This document shows positions 41,642 to 49,220 of a stretch of DNA of 49,831 nt, one piece after another. The stretch covers positions 1 through 49,831 of the forward strand of contig JANYEI010000018.1 in the NCBI GenBank assembly GCA_025363205.1, given 5' to 3'. The notes beneath the pieces are model-generated. The model was not told the DNA's origin. It searched no databases and saw nothing but the letters and a program-made list of their open reading frames with translations. The translations under genes and the position numbers were made by a program. The stretch is from Frigoribacterium sp. (GTDB lineage Bacteria; Actinomycetota; Actinomycetes; Actinomycetales; Microbacteriaceae). Numbering within the stretch: the stretch's first letter is position 1; each line of letters opens with the position of its first letter.

Positions 41642-44600
41642 TCAAGGAGACGGACTGAAGCTCACGTCTACCCAGTAATTATGGGCCGCATTGTTGATCG
41701 GCGCACTTGTTCCGTAGACATACGCGCTGCCGAGGGCGGTAAGGGATCCGTTGGTCACCGGAGCGCTCAGCCCGTTGATATCGACGGCGTAATGCCCGGT
41801 GGGCAGGTAATATGTCGCTCGATATTCAGTGCCGGCTGTGATTGCAAGAGGCGTGGCCAGCGGCACGGTCTGCCACCCGCTGGCGGTTTCGGCAGTCGCC
41901 GTCGCAGTCGCGAGTTGCACGCCGTTGACCGACCAGATGTTGACCGTATGTGTGCCGGTATTTCCCGCGCCCTTGTAGAACTGCACGCTCGAGATGGTGC
42001 CGGCGACTGCGGAGCTGAATCGCACGCCGACCTGCACCGGGCCCGGATCTGCCCAGGTGGTGTTAGCCGGAACGCTCGTGGAGGGGAAGATCGTCGCACC
42101 GGTCGGTGTTGGGGTCGGCGTCGGTGTTGGGGTCGGCGTCGGTGTTGGGGTCGGCGTCGGTGTTGGGGTCGGCGTCGGTGTTGGGGTCGGAGTCGGTGTT
42201 GGGGTCGGAGTCGTCGTGGCGTAGACCACGTCGACGAAGTAGTTGGTCGCTCCCCAGGTGTTCGTCGGGAAGCCGCCGCCGGCACCGTACAGGTAGAGGC
42301 CGTTGTTGGTCGCGCCGGCCGTCAGCACGCCCGTCGTCTTCGCCGTGGCGAAATAGTTCGCGGTGAAGGAGTATTGGCCCTGCGGAGCGAGGTAGGACAC
42401 GACGTACTTTTGTCCGCTGGTGAGAGCGACCGGTGTCGACAGCGCTCCGGTCTGCCATCCCGTCGCGGTCTCTCCAGCGAACGTCACAGTCGCGAGCTTC
42501 ACACCGCTGGCCGACCAAAGGTGACCGACGTGGCTGCCGAGGTTCCCGGTGCCCTTGAAGAACTTGATTGCGGTGACGGATCCATTACCCGACGGGGTGA
42601 AAGACACCCCGAGTTCGACGGACGACGAGTCATCTGTCGCCGCGAGCACCGCTGGAGTGTCGGCCGAGAAAAGAGAGGTGTAGGTCGTCGTCGATGTGCC
42701 GGTGGTGTCAGCCGTCTGGAACGACCAGGTCTGCGTCGCCAGCTGGCTGCCGCCGCTCGTTGCTGCCCCCGAGAGCGTTGCCGTGATGAAGGCGTTGTTC
42801 GGGAGGGTCGCCGTCGGCGTGAAGGTGATCGTCTTGGCATCGGTCGACAGTGTTGTCGTTCCGCTAATCGCCGTCGCGCCGTTCGCGGCCGCGAGGGAAT
42901 AGCCTGCAGCGGTGGGAGCCGACAACACGACGGTGATCACTGTGCCCCGGTCGACAGCGACGGCCCCGGATGCCGGGGTCTGGCTGACTACGGCGATCGG
43001 AGCCGCCGTCGGGGTGAAGTTCACATCGACGAGGTAGTTCGTCGTCGAGGTGTTCGATGGGTATGTGCCCGTGTAGGAATATGACCCGGAAGATGCTGCG
43101 ACCGTGAGTGGTCCCTTGGTGAAACCTGAGGTGAAGCCGCCGGGGGTCAGCGAATAATTGCCGCTGGTCGTGCTGTATGCGGCCGTGTACTGGGCGCCGG
43201 CGTTCACGGTGACCGGTGTCGCGAAGGTCACGGTCTGCCATCCGGAGGTCGACTCGTTCGTGAAGGTGGCCGTCGCCAGCTGCGTGCCGGCGGCGCTGAA
43301 GAGCGATCCGGTATGCGCTCCGGTATTTCCGGACCCCTTGTAGAACTCGATGCCCGTGATCTGGCCGGCGGCGGTCGGAGTGAACTTCACTCCGAGGCTG
43401 AGGGACTTGTTCGCGTCTCCGGCCTGAAGCACCGTCGGCACTGTCGAGTCATCGAACAGTCCGCACGGGCAGACTCCGTCCGCGGCGGCGGGCTTCGCCG
43501 TCGTGAAGCTCCAGGTGCCTCCGCTCGACAGTGGGTTGCCGAGGGTGTCCGTCGCGGTGAGCGTGACCGAGTACTTGACGAAGCCATTGAGGGGCGAGGT
43601 AGGCGTGAACGTCGCGTTCTGGGTCGTCGCGTTGTAGGCGGTGGCGCCGGCGACATTCACATTGATCGGATCGACCACCGAGAAGGCTACGGAGTCCGCC
43701 GTGACCGCCTTCGACAGGTGGGCGCTGATGACGCTGTTGGCCGGAACGCTCGACGATCCGGGGAGCGGCCACTGGCTGGACGCCGTGAGCGGGGAGTTGT
43801 CCACCGTTGTGAAGACCGCGTCGACGAAGTAGTTGGAGCCGTACCAGGTGTCCGAGGGAAGTCCCGTACCGGTCGGGAAGCTTCCCACGATTCCGTAGAG
43901 GCCAGCCGGCGCGGCACCGAACCCACCAGCGATCGTGAGCGGACCAGTGCTGTCCCCGCGGTATCCCCAGTAGTGGGGCGTCGCGGAATAATGCCCCATG
44001 GGGGCCGAATACGAGACCACGTAGCTGCTGCCAGGGGTCACCGCGACAGAGGATGAGAAGCTGGCGGTCTGCCACCCTGTCGCGCTCTCACTTGCGAAGG
44101 TCACGGTGGCCAGACGCACGCCACTCGACGACCACAACGACCCAGTGTGGGTGCCCGTGTTCGCCGCGCTCTTGAAGAATCGCACCCCAGAGATGAATCC
44201 GTTGATGATTGGGGTGAAGCGCAGCCCAAGCTCGTTGGCGCTGGCGTCGCCGCCGTCGGGGGTGGCCGGCACCATGTTCCCGAAGGCCGAGTACGGCCCG
44301 CCGACCGTGACCGTGACGGTGGAGGGAACGGATGGGTAGTTGGCGCTGTCGTCGATGGCATGCACCTGGATCGTGCGCGAATCTGTCCCGGCCTGAACGT
44401 AGGTGTAGCTCCAGGCGGTGGTGCCGGTCGCGACGTGCCAGCTCGCACCGGAGTCGGTGGACACCTCGACACCGGCGACCACACCTCCGACATCCGAGGC
44501 TGTGCCGGTGACGGTGACAGTCGCGCCATTGGCGATCGCTGCACCGGCGACAGGGGAGGTGATGGTTGCGGTCGGGGCCGTGTTGTCGCCGCTCGCGGTC

Positions 44601-46246
44601 GCCGCCACGAGGGTCGAGTCCAGCGTCGTCGACTGCGCGCCCATGTCGGCAAGGAGGTTGACCTCTGCCTGCTTCATTCGAGCGTCGGCGGGGGCGCCAG
44701 CACCGTCATGCTGTTGGTCGAGTCCCCAGGTCCACTGGATCGATCCAGCCGAGAAGACAAGCGCGCCGCTGGGAGCGCGATACAGCGTCACATGGTGAGT
44801 GGTGGTGCCCGCCAGAACGTTGGTGCCGTAGTCCTGCAGGTATTGCTGGGTCGGCCCCGTTGTGGTGGACAGGCGGATGAGTCCGACGGGACGGAAGCCG
44901 TTGTCGACATCCTCATTCGACTCATAGCCGATGGTGTGGCTGGCGAGCGCCTGGGTCGATCCGGCGGCAAGGGACGTGAGCGTGGTGTTGCGCCACAGCC
45001 GCGTCTTGCCCTCGGTCGCGCTCACCGTCACCGGGAGGTCGCTGAAGTTAGCCATGTATTCGGTGCCGGTGAGACCGTTCTCCGGCAGTCCGGCTCCGTT
45101 GGCCTGCGAGGCGAACCGGGGGTCGCGCCAGGTGCCGGTCCACACCGGCGAGCTGGTGTCGAGCTTCTTCTGGGCCCACGTTTCCTTGTACGAGACGAGA
45201 GTGCGGTAGGCCATGCTCGTGCCACTCGTCGACGAGTTCTCGTAGCGCGTGTGCCAGTAGGCCTCGTTGCCGGAGAGGAACTGCATGTTGACGCCGGCAT
45301 TGCGCGCGGCCTCGACATTCGCCCGCTGGCCGGTCGACCAGTACTCGTCGTGGCCCACGGAGAGGAACACGCTGTGATTGGTGAGGTTGGACCCGAACCG
45401 GTCGGTGTCCACGCCGCTGAAGTAACTGACGTCGTAACCGTTCTTCTCGAGGAACCTCACCATCGCGTATTCGTGGGCGAAGTAGAAGTCGCGACCCGAA
45501 TTCTGGGCGCGGGTGGTGACCGGGCGGTTGTAGCTGATCTTGTAGGCACGACCGTTCGCCGCGCCCTGGTAGAAGTCGGAGCCGCCGTAGGTGTTGTAGG
45601 CCTGCCACGTGGGATCGGAGGTCTGGAAGAGCACTGCCGAGTGGCTCGCGAGATCGCGAACGACGAAAGTGATCTGGCTCTCGCCGCCGGTGTCGGTTCG
45701 TTTGAGTAGGGCGAAGTACACGCCGGAGACGGCATCCGTCGGCACGTTCCAGGATGCCGAGACGCCCCAGTTGCCGCAATCGTAAAGCTCGGTCGTGATG
45801 TCGGTGACGCACTGCGGTTGGGTCTGCGGCAGAGTGGCAGACGGCGTGACGGTGGCGATCTGGCGCGCACCGAGCCCCTGGTAGTAGCCGGTGCGGAAGA
45901 TGGTGATCGAGTACGCGCGAGCGGTGGTGTCGATCTTGAAGTCGACGCTCGCGCCGACGTTCACGCTGATGTCGGTCGAGAAACCCTGGATGCTCGAATC
46001 GCCGGCACCGTTGATGTCCCAGACAGACGGATCCGTTCCCAGCTTGCTGTTCTCACAGGCGATCGGGTTCACGCCGGGCGCGCAGGTAGAAGCGGCACTG
46101 ACGCGGGTGACATCGGTGACCAGGAGCAGGGAAAGCACCATTATGAGGGTTGTGCCGAGGGCGGCCAGAATCCATAGGACGCGGCGCTCGGGTACGCCGA
46201 AATGGTGCGAAATTCGGGTATATCGCACGGGGGAAGTATTGCACAA
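41642..46246 (-). CDS. Large secreted protein: dimethylformamidase-like domain, Ig-like domains and four DUF4082 repeats
   Basis: A 1534-residue exported protein. A membrane-type signal (about 22-52, RRVLWILAALGTTLIMVLS) leads to a domain of about 470 residues (70-540) with DPTWQAYNTYGG, VDTDRFG, LSVGHDEYWS and LSGNEAYWHTRYEN, like the C-terminal region of N,N-dimethylformamidase large subunits. An Ig-like domain follows (about 556-648). DUF4082 copies then lie at about 655-815, 930-1078, 1190-1343 and 1388-1531, with SbsA-type Ig domains between the first three and a Thr-Pro linker (1346-1383) before the last. No LPXTG or C-terminal helix is seen, so it is released or held non-covalently. 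The start is uncertain: TTG at 46246 or GTG at 46228. Function unknown; surface glycan binding or processing is inferred. Confidence 0.85.
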   Translation of the reverse strand: MCNTSPVRYTRISHHFGVPERRVLWILAALGTTLIMVLSLLLVTDVTRVSAASTCAPGVNPIACENSKLGTDPSVWDINGAGDSSIQGFSTDISVNVGASVDFKIDTTARAYSITIFRTGYYQGLGARQIATVTPSATLPQTQPQCVTDITTELYDCGNWGVSASWNVPTDAVSGVYFALLKRTDTGGESQITFVVRDLASHSAVLFQTSDPTWQAYNTYGGSDFYQGAANGRAYKISYNRPVTTRAQNSGRDFYFAHEYAMVRFLEKNGYDVSYFSGVDTDRFGSNLTNHSVFLSVGHDEYWSTGQRANVEAARNAGVNMQFLSGNEAYWHTRYENSSTSGTSMAYRTLVSYKETWAQKKLDTSSPVWTGTWRDPRFASQANGAGLPENGLTGTEYMANFSDLPVTVSATEGKTRLWRNTTLTSLAAGSTQALASHTIGYESNEDVDNGFRPVGLIRLSTTTGPTQQYLQDYGTNVLAGTTTHHVTLYRAPSGALVFSAGSIQWTWGLDQQHDGAGAPADARMKQAEVNLLADMGAQSTTLDSTLVAATASGDNTAPTATITSPVAGAAIANGATVTVTGTASDVGGVVAGVEVSTDSGASWHVATGTTAWSYTYVQAGTDSRTIQVHAIDDSANYPSVPSTVTVTVGGPYSAFGNMVPATPDGGDASANELGLRFTPIINGFISGVRFFKSAANTGTHTGSLWSSSGVRLATVTFASESATGWQTASFSSSVAVTPGSSYVVSYSAPMGHYSATPHYWGYRGDSTGPLTIAGGFGAAPAGLYGIVGSFPTGTGLPSDTWYGSNYFVDAVFTTVDNSPLTASSQWPLPGSSSVPANSVISAHLSKAVTADSVAFSVVDPINVNVAGATAYNATTQNATFTPTSPLNGFVKYSVTLTATDTLGNPLSSGGTWSFTTAKPAAADGVCPCGLFDDSTVPTVLQAGDANKSLSLGVKFTPTAAGQITGIEFYKGSGNTGAHTGSLFSAAGTQLATATFTNESTSGWQTVTFATPVTVNAGAQYTAAYSTTSGNYSLTPGGFTSGFTKGPLTVAASSGSYSYTGTYPSNTSTTNYLVDVNFTPTAAPIAVVSQTPASGAVAVDRGTVITVVLSAPTAAGYSLAAANGATAISGTTTLSTDAKTITFTPTATLPNNAFITATLSGAATSGGSQLATQTWSFQTADTTGTSTTTYTSLFSADTPAVLAATDDSSSVELGVSFTPSGNGSVTAIKFFKGTGNLGSHVGHLWSASGVKLATVTFAGETATGWQTGALSTPVALTSGQKYVVSYLAPQGQYSFTANYFATAKTTGVLTAGATNNGLYLYGAGGGFPTNTWGATNYFVDVVYATTTPTPTPTPTPTPTPTPTPTPTPTPTPTPTPTPTPTPTGATIFPSTSVPANTTWADPGPVQVGVRFSSAVAGTISSVQFYKGAGNTGTHTVNIWSVNGVQLATATATAETASGWQTVPLATPLAITAGTEYRATYYLPTGHYAVDINGLSAPVTNGSLTALGSAYVYGTSAPINNAAHNYWVDVSFSPSP
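42105..42212. repeat. 18-bp tandem repeat encoding a (Thr-Pro)n linker
   Basis: Six tandem copies of GGTGTTGGGGTCGGCGTC (the last two have GGAGTC) encode six Thr-Pro units per two repeats on the minus strand, inside the large DUF4082 protein just before its last domain. The low divergence between copies suggests recent expansion and possible length variation between strains. Confidence 0.9.
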
Positions 46247-46290
46247 TCAAATACGTACCGCCTAGCGCGGAGGACGAAACGCGCCTAATG

Positions 46291-46307
46291 TCCCCCTTAT
46301 TGGGGGC
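46291..46307 (-). terminator. Hairpin between the peptidase gene and the large DUF4082 gene
   Basis: CCCCC (46292-46296) and GGGGG (46302-46306) with a five-base loop lie just past the peptidase stop. The stem is short and lacks a T-run on the minus strand, so it is only a possible terminator for the peptidase gene. The promoter of the large gene should lie between here and 46246. Confidence 0.4.
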
Positions 46308-46328
46308 ACGCTGGACTTGCGGACGGCG

Positions 46329-47288
46329 TCAGATTTCCGCGAATCGATCGGTGGCATCAATGAGCGCGGAGAGGATACCCGGTTCATCGAACGCGTGGCC
46401 CGCATCCGGGACCATCACGAACTGCGCCTCCGGCCAGGCCCGGTGCAGATCCCAAGCGGTGACGGCAGGAGTGCAGATGTCGTAACGACCCTGGATGATC
46501 ACGCCGGGGATGTCTGCGAGCATGGGCGCATCGCGGATCAGCTGGCCGTCGTCGAAAAAACCACGATTGACGAAATAGTGATTTTCGATTCGGGCGAAGG
46601 CAAGAGCGTAGCGCGGATCGGAAAAAGTGGACACCACGTTCGGCGTGGGCAACAGAGTGATGGTGGATGCCTCCCAGACCGACCACGCCACAGCGGCGGG
46701 CCCGTGGATCGCGGGGTCCGGATCATTGAGCAGCCGGGAATATGCCTGAATCAGCATGTTGCGTTCCTCCGGCGGCACGGGAGCAAGGAAACCCTCCCAG
46801 GCATCAGGGAAGACCGCCTCTGCGCCACCCTCATAAAACCAGTCAAGCTCCGACTTGCGCAGCGTGAAAATGCCCCTTAGCACAAGTTCGGAGACTCGAC
46901 CCGGATGGGTCTGCGCATAGGCGAGCGCCAGCGTACTGCCCCAAGACCCGCCGAACACCAACCAACGATCGATCCGCAAGTACTGTCGCAACAACTCGAG
47001 ATCATCGATCAGGTGCCAGGTGGTGTTGGTGCTGAGATCGATGCCGGCGTCGCTCGCATGCGGGAGACTCCGACCGGAGCCACGCTGGTCGAACAACACG
47101 ATGCGGTACTTCGCCGGGTCGAAAAGCCGGCGGTGGTTCGGCTGCGTCTCGCCACCCGGCCCACCGTGCAGGAACACGGCCGGCTTGCCGTCGAGATTTC
47201 CCGAAGTCTCCCAGTAAACACTCTGACCGTCGCCGACATCCAGTAGCCCGGAGTCGTACGGATCAATGTCGGGATAGAAGCTGCGCAT
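46329..47288 (-). CDS. pip: Proline iminopeptidase (alpha/beta-hydrolase, S33 family)
   Basis: A 319-residue S33 peptidase. The oxyanion region HGGPGGETQPNHRRLFDP and DQRGSGRS are diagnostic, and the nucleophile is S115 in VFGGSWGSTLALAYAQTHP. Asp in QGRYDICTP and His in DAGHAFDEP complete the triad. It removes N-terminal proline from peptides in the cytoplasm; there is no signal peptide. Length matches the family (310-320). The ATG at 47288 gives MRSFYPDI, close to the usual start. It is divergent from the formaldehyde dehydrogenase gene, with the palindromic region at 47323-47354 between them. Confidence 0.95.
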   Translation of the reverse strand: MRSFYPDIDPYDSGLLDVGDGQSVYWETSGNLDGKPAVFLHGGPGGETQPNHRRLFDPAKYRIVLFDQRGSGRSLPHASDAGIDLSTNTTWHLIDDLELLRQYLRIDRWLVFGGSWGSTLALAYAQTHPGRVSELVLRGIFTLRKSELDWFYEGGAEAVFPDAWEGFLAPVPPEERNMLIQAYSRLLNDPDPAIHGPAAVAWSVWEASTITLLPTPNVVSTFSDPRYALAFARIENHYFVNRGFFDDGQLIRDAPMLADIPGVIIQGRYDICTPAVTAWDLHRAWPEAQFVMVPDAGHAFDEPGILSALIDATDRFAEI

Positions 47289-47322
47289 GCATCGAGCCTA
47301 CGACGGTGCACTGTCCGCGGAA

Positions 47323-47354
47323 CGATAGCCCCTATCGGCCCATGCCGATAGGGG
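47323..47354. promoter_or_regulatory. Palindromic operator candidate between pip and fdhA
   Basis: A perfect 11-bp inverted repeat, CCCCTATCGGC (47329-47339) and GCCGATAGGGG (47344-47354), has a four-base spacer. A third copy of the half-site, CGATAG (47323-47328), lies just upstream and forms a second dyad with CTATCG. The site is about 100 bp before the fdhA start and 40 bp before the pip start. This would suit a dimeric regulator; a hairpin terminator is the alternative, but both flanking genes point away from it. Confidence 0.55.
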
Positions 47355-47450
47355 GGGATTCCCCCCACAGACTCTCGCTCTCGAGCGACCTAGAATTTCT
47401 TTGGTATGGGCGTCGCAACACGATTCCCGACCAGATCAAGGAGGATCGAA

Positions 47451-48665
47451 ATGTCCGCAAACAGGGCTGTCGCCTACAAGGAACCCGGCAAGGTTGAGGT
47501 CATCGACATCGACTATCCCACCTTCGAACTGAAAGATGGACCGGGCGTCAATCCCGCCAATATCGGCCGTAAGGTGCCGCACGGCGCCATTATCCGCACC
47601 GTCGCCACCAACATCTGCGGCTCGGACCAGCACATGGTGCGTGGCCGAACCACTGCCCCGGCCAACCTCGTACTTGGACACGAAATCACCGGCGAGGTCG
47701 TGGAAGTCGGTCCAGGCGTCGAGTTCGTCAAGGTCGGCGATCTCGTCTCGGTGCCATTCAACATTGCCTGTGGCCGCTGCCGCAATTGCAAGGAACGCAA
47801 GACCGGAATTTGCCTCAATGTGAACCCGGATCGCCCCGGAAGTGCCTACGGATACGTCGACATGGGTGGCTGGGTTGGCGGCCAGGCCGAGTATGTGCTC
47901 GTGCCCTACGCAGACTGGAACCTGCTCGTATTCCCCGATCGTGACCAGGCCCTCGAGAAGATCCTGGACCTCACAATGCTGTCCGACATCTTCCCCACCG
48001 GATTCCACGGGGCGGTCACTGCCGGGGTGGGAGTCGGATCGACCGTGTACGTTGCGGGCGCCGGCCCAGTGGGACTGGCAGCCGCGACATCCGCGATGTT
48101 GCTCGGTGCCGCGGCGGTAATCGTCGGCGACATGAACGCCGATCGACTCGCCCAGGCGCGGAGTTTCGGCTGCGAGACAATCGATCTCTCCGTGGGTGAA
48201 ATCGCCGACCAGATCGAGCAGATCCTGGGAGTGCGCGAAGTGGACTGCGGCGTGGACGCCGTCGGCTTCGAGGCGAAGGGCCATCATGGTGGTGGCGAAG
48301 CACCGGCAACAGTGCTCAATTCCCTGATGGATATCACGGCGGCGGGCGGCGCGATGGGCATCCCCGGGCTGTATGTGACCGGTGATCCGGGCGGCGTAGA
48401 CGCGGCCGCCAAAACAGGGTCCCTGTCCCTCAGCCTCGGCACCGGATGGGCGAAGTCGCTGTCATTCACGACCGGCCAATGTCCGGTGATGAAGTACAAC
48501 CGTGGGCTCATGATGGCGATCCTGAACGACAGAGTGCATATTGCAAAGAACGTGAACGCCAAGGCGATCACTCTGGACGAGGCACCGCGCGGCTACGCAG
48601 AATTCGACGCCGGAGCAGCGACGAAGTACGTGCTGAACCCGAACGGCTACTTGGACGCCGCCTAG
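47451..48665 (+). CDS. fdhA: Zinc-dependent glutathione-independent formaldehyde dehydrogenase
   Basis: A 404-residue medium-chain dehydrogenase of the FdhA/formaldehyde dismutase group. Catalytic zinc ligands are C56 (NICGSDQH), H77 and E78 (LGHEITGEV). The structural zinc cluster is C107, C110, C113 and C121, and the NAD-binding loop is VAGAGPVGLAAA. The long insertion ADGVGFEAKGH-like region with GHHGGGE and NSLMDITAAGG is typical of the FdhA group and of its tightly bound NAD. It oxidises formaldehyde to formate without glutathione in the cytosol. AGGAGG stands upstream of the ATG at 47451. A terminator follows the stop. A dismutase activity cannot be excluded. Confidence 0.93.
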   Translation: MSANRAVAYKEPGKVEVIDIDYPTFELKDGPGVNPANIGRKVPHGAIIRTVATNICGSDQHMVRGRTTAPANLVLGHEITGEVVEVGPGVEFVKVGDLVSVPFNIACGRCRNCKERKTGICLNVNPDRPGSAYGYVDMGGWVGGQAEYVLVPYADWNLLVFPDRDQALEKILDLTMLSDIFPTGFHGAVTAGVGVGSTVYVAGAGPVGLAAATSAMLLGAAAVIVGDMNADRLAQARSFGCETIDLSVGEIADQIEQILGVREVDCGVDAVGFEAKGHHGGGEAPATVLNSLMDITAAGGAMGIPGLYVTGDPGGVDAAAKTGSLSLSLGTGWAKSLSFTTGQCPVMKYNRGLMMAILNDRVHIAKNVNAKAITLDEAPRGYAEFDAGAATKYVLNPNGYLDAA

Positions 48666-48681
48666 CGTCGAAGTTCAGGGC

Positions 48682-48721
48682 GGGCCCGGCGATCTCACGG
48701 TCGCCGGGCCCCTTGTCTTTT
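48682..48721 (+). terminator. Rho-independent terminator of fdhA
   Basis: A perfect 11-bp stem, GGGCCCGGCGA (48682-48692) and TCGCCGGGCCC (48701-48711), with an 8-nt loop, is followed by CTTGTCTTTT. It begins 16 nt after the fdhA stop. Confidence 0.92.
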
Positions 48722-48815
48722 CGGGCAACCTCTCCGCCCCGGCAGCCGCGCAGCCCGAAGGCCGCGTACCCTGAAGATCTGGTCGCGACGCGCGGCGGGA
48801 ACCGAGGAGCGTTGC

Positions 48816-49163
48816 GTGAAGATCACCCACCTGCGGCATTTTGTGGCCGTCGCCGAGGAGATGCATTTCGTTCGGGCCGCCAATTCCCTCGGTATCTCGC
48901 GCGCCAAACTCGACTCGTCTATTCGCACGCTCGAGACCGAGATCGGTTCTGAGCTCTTCGACCGCCGCCAGGAGACGACAACCCTCACCGGAGCAGGGGA
49001 GGCCCTGCTCGAGCAGGCTCGGATCGAGCTCGCGGAATTCGACGATCGCCCACCGGCTCCCGTCGCACCGCCCGGAGGCAAGGCCAAGGCGTCGAAGGGC
49101 AAGGGCCGCGCGCCGATCGTGAAGGGCGAGCCCCGACCCTACAAGAATCGCCAATCGCGCTAG
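48816..49163 (+). CDS. Short LysR-type protein: DNA-binding domain with a basic tail
   Basis: A 115-residue protein. Residues 1-60 are a LysR winged helix-turn-helix (MKITHLRHFVAVAEEMHFVR, NSLGISRAKLDSSIRTLE, GSELFDRR, TLTGAGEALL), including the start of the linker helix to about 75. The usual effector-binding domain of about 200 residues is absent. Instead there is a Pro-rich then Lys/Arg/Gly-rich tail (PPGGKAKASKGKGRAPIVKG, ending PRPYKNRQSR). The clean stop and GAGGAG before the GTG start argue for a real gene rather than a fragment. It may act as a ligand-independent DNA-binding or nucleoid-type protein. Alternatively it is a truncated regulator whose tail arose after loss of the C-domain. 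Confidence 0.75.
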   Translation: MKITHLRHFVAVAEEMHFVRAANSLGISRAKLDSSIRTLETEIGSELFDRRQETTTLTGAGEALLEQARIELAEFDDRPPAPVAPPGGKAKASKGKGRAPIVKGEPRPYKNRQSR

Positions 49164-49167
49164 ACGG

Positions 49168-49220
49168 CACTGGTCCCGGGCGCACTGGTCCCGGGCGCGC
49201 AGGTCCCGGGCGCACAGGTC
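49168..49220. repeat. 15-bp tandem repeat between lysR-like gene and recQ
   Basis: Three tandem copies of CACTGGTCCCGGGCG (49168-49182, 49183-49197; the third CGCAGGTCCCGGGCG at 49198-49212) and a partial fourth ending at the recQ stop. Each unit holds a CCCGGG palindrome. It fills the short convergent gap. Confidence 0.85.

Noticed and set aside
42105-42212. Considered a CRISPR-like array
   Set aside because: Units are contiguous with no spacers, and they encode an in-frame Thr-Pro linker.
41681-45709. Long plus-strand frames opposite the large DUF4082 gene
   Set aside because: They are Gly/Arg/Val-rich antisense shadows that follow the repeats of the real protein.
28125-46246. Search for an exosortase, sortase or LPXTG/PEP-CTERM tail to accompany the exosortase-type trio
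   Set aside because: No such gene or C-terminal motif was found; the large secreted protein ends in a plain DUF4082 domain.
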